Below are positions 9,287 to 21,972 of a stretch of DNA of 64,000 nt, piece after piece. The notes under the pieces were generated by a model that saw only the letters and a list, made by a program, of their open reading frames with translations, did no database searches and was not told the origin of the DNA. Position numbers and translations under genes: made by a program. The stretch is from NCBI GenBank assembly GCA_023935145.1, contig CM043700.1:22581501-22645500 (forward strand), written 5' to 3'. Each line of letters starts with the position of its first letter. Position 1 is the stretch's first letter. This stretch comes from Bretschneidera sinensis. Taxonomy: Eukaryota > Streptophyta > Magnoliopsida > Brassicales > Akaniaceae.

Positions 9287-12200
9287 ATGATTTTTAAATC
9301 TTTTATACTAGGTAATCTAGTATCCTTATGCATGAAGATAATCAATTTGGTCGTTGTGGTCGGACTCTATTATGGATTTCTGACCACATTCTCCATAGGG
9401 CCCTCTTATCTCTTCCTTCTCCGAGCTCGGGTTATGGAAGAAGGAGAAGAAGGAACCGAGAAGAAGGTATCAACAACAACTAGTTTTATTGTGGGACAGC
9501 TCATGATGTTCATATCGATCTATTATGCGCCTCTGCATTTAGTATTGGGTAGACCTCATACAATAACTGTCCTAGCTCTACCGTATCTTTTGTTTCATTT
9601 CTTCTGGAACAATCACAAACACTTTTTTGATTATGGATCTACTATCAGAAATTCAGTGCATAACTTTGCATACAATGTGTATTCCTGAATAATCTCATTT
9701 TTCAATTATTCAACCGTTTCATTTTACCAAGTTCAATGTTAGCCATATTAGTCAACATTTATATGTTTCGATGCAACAACAAGCTGTTATTTGTAACAAG
9801 TAGTTTTGTTGGTTGGTTAATTGGTCATATTTTATTCATGAAATGGGTTGGATTGGTATTAGTCTGGATACAGCAAAATAATTCTATTAGGTCTAATGTA
9901 CTTGTTCGATCTAATAAGTATAAGTACCTTGTGTCAGAATTGAGAAATTCTATGGCTTGAATCTTTAGTATTCTCTTATTTATTACCCGTGTCTACTATT
10001 TAGATAGAATACTGTCACCTATTTTTACTAAGAAACTAAAAGGAACCTTAGAAACGGAAGAAAGGGGGGGGGGGGGGGGGGGGACTAAACAGGACCAAGA
10101 GGTATCCACCGAAGAAGATCCTTTTCCTTCTCTTTTTTCGGAAGAAAGGGAGGATCCGGACAAAATCGATGAAACGAAAGAGATCCGAGTGAATAGAAAG
10201 AAAAACAAAAATAAGGATGATGAATTCCACGTTCACTTTAGAGGAGCATGCTATAAATATAAAAATAGCCCGGTAGTTATAGAAAAAAATCAAAATGTAG
10301 ATGGGAATCAAGAAAATTTTAATTTCACGTATTAAAAAAAAAAGATAAATATTTATTATGGTTTGAAAAACCTCTTGTGACTCTTCTTTTCGATTATAAA
10401 CAATGGAATCGGCCATTTCGATATATAAAAAATAATTGATTTGAAAAGGCTGTAAGAAATGAAATGTCACAATTTTTTTCTTATCCATGTCAAAGTGATG
10501 GGAAAAAAAAAAGAATATCTTTTACGTATCCACCCAGTTTATCAACTTTTTTAAAAATGATACAAAAAAAGATGTTTTTGTTCATAAGAGAAAAACTATC
10601 CTCTAATGAATTCTTTAATCATTGGAGTTTTACCGATGAGAAAAAAGGAGAAATTTAAATAACAAATTTATAACTAGAATCGAAGCTTTAGATAAAGGAT
10701 CTCTTGTTCTGAAAAGGGACTCGGTTTTGTAATAATGAAACTAAAAAAGAATATTTGCCTAAAATTAATGATCCGTTCTTGCATGGACCCTATTGTGGAA
10801 GAATAAAAAAATGCTTTCACTCCCAATCATAACTAAGACTTATATAAAAAATAACATAGGAACGTTTTGGATAAATAAGATTCATAGTATACTTCTTAAT
10901 ACCGATTATCACGAATTTGAACAGACAGTTGATTCAGAAGCTCAAATAAAAATTTTAAATTTGTTATTTGATGCCATTATAACTGATCCCAACAATCAAA
11001 CAATTAGAAAAAATTCTATTGGAATAAAAGAAATCAGTAAAAAAGTTCCTCGGTGGTCATACAAATTAATTGATGATTTGGAACAACAAGAGGGGGAAAA
11101 TGAAGAAAATGTAACAGCTGATCATGAAATTAGTTCAAGAAAAGCCAAATGTGTAGTTATTTTCACTGATAACCAGCCAAATAACGATAACGATATTTAT
11201 ACTAATACCAAAGATACTAATAATTCTGATCAAAGAGACGAAGTGGCTTTGATACGTTATTCACAACAATCTGATTTTCGTCGAGACATAATCAAAGGCT
11301 CCATGCGTGCCCAAAGATGTAAAACATTTACTTGGGATCTGTTTCAAGCAAATGTACATTCCCCATTTTTTTTTGGATAGAATAGACAAACCCCTTTATT
11401 TTTCATTTGATATCTCTGGGCATATGAAACTTATTTTTCGAAATTGGATGTGGGAAAACAAAGAAAAAAGCATTTCTGATTATAATTATACAGAAGAAAA
11501 GACAAAAAAAAAAGTTAAGAAAAAAGAGGAGGACAAAAGAGAAGAAAAAACACAGATAGAAATTGCAGAAACCTGGGATAGCCTTTTATTTGCTCAAGTA
11601 ATAAGGGGTTCCGTCTTAGTAACCCAATTGATTCTTAGAAAATATATTATATTACCTTCATTGATAATAATTAAAAATATCATTCGTATGCTATTTTTTC
11701 AATTTCCCGAGTGGTCTGAGGATTTAATGGATTGGAATCGAGAAATGCATGTTAAATGGTGTTCAATTATCAGAAACAGAATGTCCAAAAAACTGGTTGA
11801 CATAAAGATCTTATTCCCTTTTTGCCTTAAACCTTGGCACAGATCAAAATTGCGATCCCCTCCTAAAGATCCAATGGAAAAAAAAAAGGGCAAAAAAATA
11901 ATTTTTGTTTTTTAACATTTTGGGGGATGGAAACTAAACTACCTTTTAGTTCTCCCCGAAAACAGCCTTCATTTTTTGAACCTATTTTTAAAGAATTAAG
12001 AAAAAATAGAAAATGGAAAACTAAGAGTTTTATGGTTTTAAGGGTTTTAAAAGAAAGAGCAAAAAATTTTCTAAAAGTCTCAAAAGAAACAAAAAAAAAT
12101 GGGTCATTAAAAGCCTTCTATTTCTAAAAGGAATAAAAAAAAAACTTTCTAAAATAAATCCAATTCTATTATTTGGATTGAGAGAAATATATGAATTGAG

Positions 12201-14750
12201 TGACACTAAAAAAGATTCAATAATTAGTAATCAGATGATTCCTGAATCGTCCGTTCAAATTCGATCTATGTGGACAAATTATTCACTGACGGAAAACAAA
12301 ACGAAAAATCTGACTGATAGAACAAGCACAATCAGAAATCAAATAGAACAAATTACAAAAGAGAAGACAAATGGATTTCTGACTCAAGAAATAAATGTTT
12401 GTTCTAACAAAACAAGTTATCATACTAAAATATTAGAATCATCAAAAACTATTTGGCAGATATTAAAAAGAAAAAATGCTCGATTAATCTGTAAATCATA
12501 TTCTTTTTTAAAACTTTTCATTGAAAGGATATATATAGATATTTTTCTATGTATCATTAATATTCCAAGGATCAATACACAACTTTTTCTGGAATCAAAA
12601 AAAATTATTGATAAATACATTTACAATAATGAAGTAAATCAAGAAAGAATTAATAAAACAAATAAAAATATCATTCACTTTATTTCGATTATAAAAAACT
12701 CACTTTCTAATATTAGAAATAAAAATTTAAAAATTTGTTGTGACCTATCCTCCTTCTCACAAGCATATATATTTTACAAATTATCACAAATACAAGTTAT
12801 TAACTTGTATAAGTTAAGGTCTGCCCTTCAATATTACGGAACATCTTTTTTTCTTAAGAATGAAATAAAGACTTTTTTTTTTTTTAAGAACAAGGAATAT
12901 TTCCTTCGAATTAAGACATAAAACCTTTTTTTGATTGCAAAAGAAATCAATTGAAAAACTGGTTAAAAAGTTATTATCAATATGATTTACCTCAGATTAG
13001 ATGGATTAGATTAGTACCAGAAAAATAGCGAAATGAGCCAACCAACACTGTACAGTTCAAAATAAAGATTTAAACAAATGGGATTCATATGAAAAAGACA
13101 AACTAATTCATTACGAAAGACAAAATTATTTCGAAACAGACTCATTACTGAATCAAAAATCTAATTTTTAAAAAAAACTATAGATATGATCTTTTATCAT
13201 ATAAATCTATTAATATTAATTATAAAGACAAACTTTTTGATAATTACAACATAGATAAACACAAATTTTTTGATATGCTGGTAGGTATCCCTATCCAGAA
13301 TTATCTAATCTCTAATTATCTAGGAGAAGATCATATTATGGATAGTCATAAAATTCCGGATAGAAAATATTTGGAAACTTCTGTCTTAGAAAAAAGCTCG
13401 ATATTGAGTCCTGGGTTGATATCGATACCAAGAGTAATAAAAATATTAAGACTGGAGTTAATAATTATCAAATAATTGAAAAAAATTATAATAATTATAA
13501 TAAGAAGGGTCTCTTTTATTTCACAATTCATCAAGATCAAGAAATCAAATCATCCAATCAAAAAAGTTTCTTTTTTGACTGGATGGGAATGAATGAAGAA
13601 ATACAAAGTCGTCCTATATCGAATCTGGAACTTTGGTTCTTTCCAGAATTTGTCTTACTTTACAATGCATATAAGATTAAACCTTGGACCATACCAATTA
13701 AATCACTTCTTTTAAATTTTAATGAAACTGAAAACCTTAATAAAAACATCACTGAAGAGAAAAAAAAAAAGTTTTATATCATCAAATGATAAAAAATCTC
13801 TTGGATTTGGATTAGAGAATCAAAATCAAGAAGAAAGAAAACCTGCAGGCCAAGGGGAGCTTGAATCAGATGAAGAAAAACAAGGAAATCTTGGATCAGT
13901 TCTCTCAAAACAAGAAAAAAATATTGAAGAAGATTATGCCGAATCGGACATAAAAAACATAGAAAGAAAAAGCAATACAAAAGCAGTACAGAAGCAGAAC
14001 TCCATTTTTTCCTAAAAAAAGTATTTTCGTTTTCAATTGAGATGGGATGATTCTTTAAATCAAAGAATTATCAATAATGTCAAAATATATCATCTCTTGC
14101 TTAGACTGATAAATCCAAGAGAAATTGCTATATCTTCTATTCAAAGGGGAGAAATGAGTCTAGACATTCTGATGATTCAGAGGGATTTAACTCTTCCAGA
14201 ATTAATGAAAAAGGGAATATTGATTATTGAACCAGTTCGTCTGACTGTAAAAAACGATGGAAAATTTTTTATATATCAAACTATAGGTATTTCATTGGTT
14301 CATAAAAATAAGCACCAAATAAATCAAAGATACCAAGAAAAAAGCTATGTTGATAAAAAGAATTTTGATGAATCCATTACAAGACATCAAAGAATGACTG
14401 GAAATAGAGACAAAAATCATTATGATTTCCTTGTCCCTGAAAATATTTTATCCCCTAAACATCGTAGAGAATTTCGAATTCTAATTAGTTTCAATTCATA
14501 GAATAGAAATGTTATGTGTAGAAATCCAAGATTTGACAATAACATAAAAAACTGTTGTCAAGTTTTGAATAAAACCAAAGATCTTGATATGGATCAAAAT
14601 AACCTAATAAAATTAAAGGTCTTTCTTTGGCCCAAGTTTCAATTAGGAGATTTAGCTTGTATGAATCGCTATTGGTTTAATACTACTAATGGTAGTCGTT
14701 TCAGTATGGTAAGGATACATATGTATCCGCGATTTAAAATTCGTGGATAG
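9287..14750 (+). pseudogene. ycf1: ycf1 (Tic214), plastid-derived, many frameshifts
   Basis: The gene begins [20 protein letters not shown] at 9287 and is recognisable to its terminal motif [19 protein letters not shown], ending at a TAG at 14748-14750. Ycf1/Tic214 is a large protein of the chloroplast inner-envelope import machinery. The N-terminal membrane region (9287-9960) is best preserved. The first frameshift is near 9670, and further frame changes occur at about 10080 (G-run), 10330, 10660, 11360, 11910, 12130, 12920-13270, 13470, 13790, 14010 and 14500. The central part is lysine/asparagine rich and has small deletions (for example around 13000-13270). The full span is present, so decay was by point mutation and indels, not truncation. 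Confidence 0.95.
10064..10083 (+). repeat. Poly-G tract of 20 inside ycf1
   Basis: Twenty consecutive G residues interrupt ycf1 at a place where the coding sequence normally holds a much shorter G-rich stretch (RGGTKQ codons). The tract shifts the reading frame. The count is as given in the sequence and could be affected by sequencing error. Confidence 0.85.
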
Positions 14751-15106
14751 TGCATTTTCCTATATATCATGCACTGCTTCGGGTATATGAAAACAAATGC
14801 ATGCACACATGGATTGTCTTAGATTCCATTCTGATACATGATATGCATTTAATGACATACATATCAATTAGATCTATAAATGAATCAACAGAATCTTCTT
14901 ATTTTAGATCAAAAATTTCATTTTCTCTTTTACAGAAATAGACCATCATACCTATCCAAATTTAATTGAAAATTGGGTTGATTCTTTTTTAGTTGATAAA
15001 ATTAAGAAGTTCATAACGAAATTAAGATAATTGTGCAAAAATAACTAGCATTATTATTACTGATCGGTAAAATTAATATCCTTAAAAAAAGGGGGGGGTT
15101 CGTTTT

Positions 15107-15387
15107 ATGATAAAAAAAAAATGCATTTATCTCATTTCAAGAAGAAAAAAAAAGAATAAAACGGGGTCTGTTGAATTCAAGTATTCAGTTTCACCAATAA
15201 GATACGAAGACTTACTTCACATTTGGAATTGCACAGAAAAGACTATTTATCTCAGAGAGGTCTACGGAAAATTCTGGGAAAATGTCAACGGCTGCTGTCT
15301 TATTTGTCAAAGAAAAATAGAGTACGTTATAAAGAATTAATTAATCAGTTGGATATTCAGGATCGGGAGTCAAAAAAAAGTCGTTAA
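15107..15387 (+). pseudogene. rps15: rps15, plastid-derived
   Basis: Starting with ATGATAAAAAA at 15107, the region encodes a decayed plastid ribosomal protein S15, recognisable as RGSVEF-like [26 protein letters not shown] and the end [21 protein letters not shown], ending at TAA 15385-15387. Indels in A-runs (15111-15119, 15145-15155) and at 15160-15230 force at least three frame changes. It lies between ycf1 and ndhH as in the small single copy. Confidence 0.85.
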
Positions 15388-15492
15388 TTTAAAATTTTGG
15401 AATTAGTTAATTTATTAGATCTTGAATTTTGATGAACCTCTTTTCGTTTTCAGCAATTCAATTCATGTAAGAATGAATCAAGGAAAAAACTT

Positions 15493-16671
15493 ATGAATAT
15501 ACCAGCTACAGGAAAAGACCTTATGATAGTCAATATGGGACCTCACCACCCATCAATGCATGGTGTTCTTCGTCTAATCGTTACTCTAGATGGTGAAGAT
15601 GTTATTGACTGTGAACCAATATTAGGTTATTTACACATAGGAATGGAAAAAATTGCGGAAAACCGAACAATTATCCAATATCTTCCTTATGTAACACGGT
15701 GGGATTATTTAGCTACTTTGTTCACAGAAGCAATAACTGTAAATGGACCAGAACAGTTGGGAAATATTCAAGTCCCTAAAAGAGCCAGCTATATCAGAGT
15801 AATTATGTTGGAATTGAGTTGTATAGCTTCGCATCTGTTATGGATTGTCCCTTTTATGGCAGATATTGGTGCCTAGACTCCTTTTTTCTATATTTTCAGA
15901 GAACTAGAATTGGTATATGATCTATTCAAAGCTGCCACCGGTATGAAAATGATGCATAATTATTTTCGTATCGGAGGAATAGCAGCTGATCTACCTCATG
16001 GTCGGATAGATAAATGCTTGGACTTTTGCGATTATTTTTTAACATGGATTGTTGAATATCAAAAACTTATCACGAAATCCTATTTTTTTAGAATGAGTTG
16101 AAGGAGTAGGTATTATTGGTGGAGAAGAAGCAATAAATTGGGGTTTATCCGGACCAATGCTCCGCGCGTCTGGAATACAATGGGATCTTCCTAAGGTTGA
16201 TCATTATGAGTGTTACGACGAATTTGATTGGGAAGTCCAGTGGCAAAAAGAAGGTGATTCATTAGCTCGTTATTTAGTGCGAATTAGTGAAATGACGGAA
16301 TCCATAAAAATTATTCAACAGGCTATGGAAGGATTCCGGGAGGTCCCTATGAGAATTTAGAAATCCGATGTTTTAATAGACAAAGGGATCCATAATGGAA
16401 TGATTTTGAATATAGATTCATTAGTAAAAAACCTTCTCCTGCTTTTGAATTGCCGAAACAAGAACTTTATGTGAGAGTCGTAGCCCCAAAGGGAGAGTTG
16501 GGAATTTTTCTGATAGGGGATCAAAGCAGTTTTCCTTGGAGATGGAAAATTCGCCCACCGGGTTTTATTAATTTGCAAATTCTTCCTCAGCTAGTTAAAA
16601 AAATGAAATTGGCAGATATTACAACGATACTCGGTAGCATAGATATCATTATGGGAGAAGTTGATTGTTAA
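15493..16671 (+). pseudogene. ndhH: ndhH, plastid-derived
   Basis: The first 127 codons are open ([20 protein letters not shown], with the quinone-site region [10 protein letters not shown]). A TAG at 15874-15876 follows ADIGA where CAG or CAA (Gln) is expected, a C-to-T stop. NdhH is the 49-kDa-type subunit of the NDH peripheral arm. Later blocks ([40 protein letters not shown], and the C-terminus [13 protein letters not shown]) lie in changing frames because of indels near 16083 and 16340. Arg is changed to Cys in [10 protein letters not shown]. Total length is close to normal (1179 bp). The stop sits two bases before the ndhA start, as in plastids. Confidence 0.95.
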
Positions 16672-16672
16672 A

Positions 16673-18860
16673 ATGATAATTGATACAACAGGAGTACAAG
16701 ATATCAATTTTTTTTCCGTATTGGAATCTTTACAAGAGGTTTATGGAATCATATGGATGCTTGTCCCTATTTTTACTCCTGTATTGGTGATCACAATAGG
16801 TGTACTAGTAATTGTGTGGTTAGAAAGAGAAATATCTTCAGGGATATAAAAACGTATTGGGCCTGAATACGCCGGTCCTTTGGGAATTCTTCAAGCTCTA
16901 GCGGATGGGACAGAACTGCTTTTCAAAGAGAATCTTCTTCCATCTAGAGGAAATGCTCGTTTATTCAGTATTGGACCGTCAATAGCAGTTATATCAATTT
17001 TACTAAGTTATTCAGTAATTCCTTTTAGCAACACTTTGTTTTAGCTGATCTCAATATCGGGATTTTTATATGGATTGCTATCTCAAGTATTGTTCCTATT
17101 AGACTTCTTATGTCTGGATATGGATCAAATAACAAATATTCTTTTTTAGGTGGTTTGCAAGCTGCTACTCAATCGATTAGTTATGAAATCCCATTAACTC
17201 TATGTGTTTTATCAATATCTCTACGTGCAATTCGTTGAAACATAAACTTTTCCTTTCCCTATTCTTTTCGTTCTAGAAAAAGAAGTTGAATGAATTGAAT
17301 AGATATCTTAATTATTCATCTTTGGGGTTAATAAAGTAAATTGGATAGTTATGTATCGGTGAAAGAAAGCAGCTTCTAAATTCGCAGTAAAAATAAAAAT
17401 TGAGTCTCATTTCCTATGTACAAGAGTTAAGCGGAAGTAAACATAAGTGGAAGAGGCACTTTACCCCAAGATTGGTTGATTAGTCATCCTAGCTTGAAGC
17501 GGGTTCAAAAGATCAACCGTTGGAGTTTTTACTATCGTTTGTATTGATTACCGTACATGTATTACCAAGCGGGGGATTGAGAAAAAATGAGTGGATGATT
17601 AGGAACACCAAAATACACAAAGGATTAGTAATGGAGATTATATAAATTATTTATATTTAAATATTTAAATTTAAACAGATATTTCTGCATAATATAAAAG
17701 AATGCTAATTAGGGCTTTAAGTTGGTAGAAATGATCAAGCAGTACTCCCCATGATTCCGATGCAGAGTATACTCCTATCCACCGATTAAAGCAATAACTA
17801 TCAGGAACAAAATAATCCTTTATTATTTAATTTAAGCCCACCTACTTTTTCTCAGAAAAAAGAATAGGAACGAAAAAAAAAAAAAAAAGATCTTTAATTT
17901 TATTCTTTCTTTCATATATTTTGAGAAATAAAATTTTATGTCATAAGTCATGAACAAATGGAATGTCTAATTCTTTTTCGTAATAAAAAACAATGGGCTG
18001 AAATATTTATTTATTGATATTTTTACAAGGAGTATTTTATTGAAGGATTAAGTTATTTAACAAATTAAAAATGGAAATTATTAAGGGATGAGATGAATTC
18101 AAAAGCACTTTTTTTATTTATTATTATAGCAGACAGAATTTCATTCGTATAATTCGGGGCCTTCTGGTAGATTTTGATTTCATCTATTTTACAACCATAT
18201 CAAGATAAATAATACTGATCCGGTCCTTAAATTTATTCATGGCCCTTGAGGAGCCGTATGAGGTGAAAACCTCATGTACAGTTTTGTAATAACGCTGGGA
18301 ACCTGTTATCACCGATTATGATTATCTAACAGTTCAAGTACAGTTGCTATAGTTGAAGCACAGTCAAAATATGGGTTTTGGGGGTGGAATTGGTGGCTTC
18401 AACCAATAAGGTTTATCATTTTTCTAATTTCATCCCTAGCCGAATGTGAGAGGTTACTTTTGATTTACCAGAAGCAGAAGAAGAATTAGTAGCAGGTTAT
18501 CAAACTGAATATTCAGGTATCAAATTATGTTTATTTTATGTTGCTTCCTATCTAAATCTATTAGTTTCTTCGTTATTTGTAACGGTTCTATACTTGGGCG
18601 GTTGGAATGTTTCTATTCCGTACATATTCGTTTCCGAGCTATTTGAAATAAATAAAGCGGATGGAATCTTTAGAACAACAATTGGTATCTTTATTGCATT
18701 AGCTAAAACTTATTTGTTCTTGTTCATTCCTATCGCAACAAGATGGACTTTACCTAGGCTAAGAATGGACCAACTCTTAAATCTTGGATGGAAATTTCTT
18801 TTACCTATTTCTCTCGGTAATCTATTATTAACAACCTCTTCCCAACTCCTTTCACTGTAA
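16673..18860 (+). pseudogene. ndhA: ndhA, two exons and group II intron, plastid-derived
   Basis: Exon 1 (16673 to about 17224) starts [14 protein letters not shown] and encodes the first part of the membrane NDH-1 subunit NdhA. CAA has become TAA after SSGI (16847-16849), and a frameshift lies near 17030. The group II intron begins GTGCAATTCG (normally GTGCG) at 17225 and contains domain V at about 18249-18285 (GAGCCGTATGAGGTGAAAAC). Exon 2 starts near 18326 (LTVQVQL-type region, frame broken) and ends SQLLSL at 18860. The stretch 18594-18860 is an open tail with a small insertion in [12 protein letters not shown]. The gene follows ndhH and precedes ndhI as in the plastid operon. Confidence 0.94.
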
Positions 18861-18942
18861 AGAAAAAATGAATACGACATTTATGACTTGGGTCAAACAA
18901 GAGAAAGAAACAAAGATAAAATTATTCATAGATATTTACGAT

Positions 18943-19446
18943 ATGTTCCCTATGGTAACTGGGTTTAGGAATTATGGTCAACAAACATTACGAGCGGCAA
19001 GGTACATTGGTCAAAGTTTCATGATTATCTTATCCCACGCAAATCGTTTACCTGTAAGTATTCAATATCCTTATGAAAAATTAATAACATCGGAGCGTTT
19101 CAGCGGTCGAATCCATTTTGAATTTGATAAATGCGTTGCTTGTGAAGTGTGTGTTCAAGTATGTCCTATAGATCTGCCTGTTGTTGATTGGAAATTTGAA
19201 ACTGATATTCGAAAGAAATGATTGCTTAATTATAGTATTGATTTCAGAATCTGTATATTTTGTGGTAACTGCGTTGAGTATTGTCCAACAAACTGTTTAT
19301 CAATGACCGAAGAATATGAACTTTCTATTTACGACCGTCACGAATTGAATTATAATCAAATTGCTTTGGGTCGTTTACCAATGTCAGTAATTGACGATTA
19401 TACAATTCGAACAATTTTGAATTCGCCTCAAAGAAAAATTGGGTAA
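18943..19446 (+). pseudogene. ndhI: ndhI, plastid-derived, one in-frame stop
   Basis: The ATG at 18943 ([20 protein letters not shown]) gives the normal NdhI start. Both 2x[4Fe-4S] ferredoxin motifs are preserved: [12 protein letters not shown] and [12 protein letters not shown]. NdhI passes electrons through the NDH peripheral arm. The only clear lesion is TGA at 19219-19221 after IRKK, where CGA (Arg) is expected: a C-to-T change at a CpG. The frame otherwise continues to TAA at 19444-19446. The C-terminal residues LNSPQRKIG differ from the usual ending. Confidence 0.95.
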
Positions 19447-19814
19447 ACCTCTTGATTTGATTAAGGAATAATTGAAAAGTACTAAGGTTCATTTTTGGTT
19501 TAAAAGAATGAGTTCTTTCTCTTTGCTTGGTCAATAACTACAAATTCCAACTATAAATTGGTTGATGAGACTTACGACTTAATTTGTATTGAAAATTTAT
19601 TAATATAATATATCTGTAATTATTTTGAAATACATAGGTTCAAAATATCCTTTCGAATAAAGAAAATAACGAAATTGTCCAATAACTGTACCCGTACCTA
19701 CATCAATTCACACCTATTAGATTAGAATTTAAGAACGTATCAAAAAAAATTCTTGGTCAAGTCAATAAGGTCATGAAAAGCATTTCGATTTATTTATCTC
19801 TTATTTTACATATA

Positions 19815-20344
19815 ATGGATTTGCCTGGACTAATAATGATTTTCTTTTAGTTTTTCAGGGATCAGGTCTTATATTAGGAGGTCTGGGAGTGGTATTACTT
19901 ACCAACCCAATTCATTCTACCTTTTCGTTGGGATTTGTTTTTGTTTGTATATCCTTATTCTATATTCTATCAAATTCCCATTTTGTAGCTGCTGCACAGC
20001 TCCTTATTTATGTGGGGGCCGTAAATGTTTTAATCATATTTGCTGTGATGTTCATGAATGGTTCAGAATATTACAAAGATTTTAATCTGTGGACCATTGG
20101 GGATGGGATTACTTCGTTGGTTTGTACAAGTATTCTTGTTTCGTTAATTACTACTATTATAGATACATCATGGTACGGGGTTATTTGGACTACAAGATTA
20201 AACCAGATTCTAGAGCAAGATTTGATAAGTAATAGTCAACAAATTGGAATTCATTTATTAACAGATTTTTTTCTTCCATTTGAACTCATTTCGATAATTC
20301 TTTTAGTTGCTTTGATAGGTGCAATTGCTGTGGCTCGTCAATAA
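19815..20344 (+). pseudogene. ndhG: ndhG, plastid-derived
   Basis: The start MDLPGLI at 19815 is followed within 10 codons by a one-base loss that shifts the frame. From 19889 a 151-codon frame restores the protein ([20 protein letters not shown] to [11 protein letters not shown]). NdhG is a five-helix membrane subunit of the NDH complex. Helices 2-5 appear intact. It ends at TAA 20342-20344 and lies between ndhI and ndhE as expected. Confidence 0.94.
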
Positions 20345-20578
20345 TAAATCTTTATAATTAGAAAGAGCAATCCAAACCAAATAAAACTATTTCCTGTGTT
20401 CTCACATTTATTTCCATTGAATTCTATTTGAATACTATTCATCTCTAAAATAGAACTTCTTTTATTCGATCTATTACCAAAAGAATATATTAGTCTATAT
20501 TTGTTATATTCTAGTCAATCGAATCCGTTGAATTATTGTTCATATTTAAATGAATTTAAATTGAAAAGGAGTTGATCA

Positions 20579-20876
20579 ATGATGTTACTTGTTTTGAGTG
20601 CCTATTTATTTTCTATTGGTATTTATGGATTGATCATGAGTCGAAATATGGTTAGGGCCCTTATGTGTCTTGAACTTATACTGAATGCAGTTAATATGAA
20701 TTTTGTAACTTTTGCTGATTTTTTTTTATAATGGTCAATTAAAAGGGGATATTTTCTCCATTTTTGTTATAGCAATTGCCGCCGCTGAAGCAGTTATTGG
20801 ATAAGCTATTGTTTCGTCAATTTATTGTAACAGAAAATCCATTCGTATCAACCAATCGACTTTGTTGAATATGTAG
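20579..20876 (+). pseudogene. ndhE: ndhE, plastid-derived
   Basis: Sequence from ATGATGTTACTTGTTTTGAG at 20579 encodes [20 protein letters not shown] and [20 protein letters not shown], the NDH membrane subunit NdhE (K-like). A small deletion removed codons near the start, a T-run indel at 20720-20730 shifts the frame, and TTA has become TAA in GL(A)IVSS near 20800. The end NQSTLLNM-TAG is at 20874-20876. Length is slightly under the usual 101 codons. Confidence 0.92.
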
Positions 20877-21139
20877 CATTAATCATAAAAATAATAATAT
20901 TCATCAATTAAAATTTGAATTAGCATGTATAATACGTTGTAACCCATTAAATAAATCATATTTGAGAAAATGCAAGAAATCAAAGTATCTTGGCCCTCTC
21001 TTATGAGTTGATCCAGAAATAAATTGATTAGAAAAATTCGGGTAAAGTAAATCATTGATTCATCTAGTGTTGAAATATATGATTCATTTACAAGTTTACT
21101 AGATTGAAAATTTATGACATTCAAAAATTTATAGATCCT

Positions 21140-21385
21140 ATGTCATATTCAGTCAAAATTTATGATACATGTATAGGGTGTACTCAATGTGTCCGAGCTT
21201 ACCCCACAGATGTATTAGAAATGGTACCTTGGGACGGCTGTAAAGCTAAGCAAATTTCTTCCACTCCAAGAACAGAGGACTGTGTTGGTTGTAAGAGATG
21301 CGAATCCACGTGTCCAACAGATTTCTTGAGCGTTTGGGTTTATTTATGGCATGAAACAACTCGAAGCATGGGTCTTGCTTATTGA
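21140..21385 (+). pseudogene. psaC: psaC, plastid-derived, full-length open frame
   Basis: An uninterrupted 81-codon frame from [20 protein letters not shown] to RSMGLAY. PsaC carries the F-A and F-B [4Fe-4S] clusters of photosystem I. Residues 11, 14 and 17 are Cys, but residue 21, the fourth cysteine of the first motif, is Tyr (TAC for TGC, G-to-A). The second motif ([12 protein letters not shown]) is complete. His3 is Tyr, and Arg is Trp in SVWVYL. This is the best-preserved coding frame of the insertion, yet a cluster ligand is lost, so it would not bind both clusters normally. Neighbours ndhE and ndhD are in plastid order. Confidence 0.94.
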
Positions 21386-21425
21386 TACGTTGCAGAAAAC
21401 CTCACTTGAATACATTTGATTTTTT

Positions 21426-21496
21426 TTACTGACAAAAACCCGTACTCGAAAAAAAAAAATAGAATATTCTATTTTTTTTTCAAGTACGGGTTTTTT
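21426..21496. repeat. Long hairpin between psaC and ndhD
   Basis: AAAAACCCGTACTCG followed by an A-run, then TAGAATATTCTA, then a T-run and CAAGTACGGGTTTTTT form a nearly perfect inverted repeat of about 30 bp per arm. It corresponds to the psaC-ndhD intercistronic region of the plastid genome. Confidence 0.85.
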
Positions 21497-21770
21497 GGTC
21501 CAAGTGTATCTTGTCTTTACCACAAATCATTTTCCTTGGTTAACAATAATTGTAGTTTTGCCGAAATCCGCAGGTTCTTTAATTTTGTTCTCCCTCATAG
21601 AGGAAATAAGGTAATTAGATGGTATACTTTATGTATATGGCTCTTAGAACTCCTTCTAACGACCTATGCATTCTGTTATCATTTCCAATTGGACGATCCA
21701 TTAATTCGGCTGGCGGAAGATTATAAATGGATCAATTTTTTTTTATTTTTTCTGGAGATTGGGAATAGAT

Positions 21771-21972
21771 TTTATTGGTGTTGCACTTTTTTTCTTGGCA
21801 GGAACGAGTTATGATAGAATATGTTTTGTTTATCTCGACGAAATGGGTGGAATGGCTATCTCAAATCCAAAAATATTCAGAATGTTCAGTATCTTATCCA
21901 TGGCTTCCCTTGCATTACCGTGCATGAGTGATTTTGTTGCAGAATTGATAGTATTTTTTGGAATAATTACCC
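21771..21972 (+). repeat. ndhD internal duplication, ectopic copy
   Basis: The 202 bp starting TTTATTGGTGTTGCAC and ending GGAATAATTACCC repeat 22729-22930 at the same length. Three differences were noted (GATAGAATATG against GATATAATACG, and GGGTGG against GGGCGG). It replaces about 20 bases of native ndhD at this site. Confidence 0.9.

Noticed and set aside
10048..10488. 146-codon minus-strand frame
   Set aside because: Antisense to ycf1; its proline run is the complement of the G-run.
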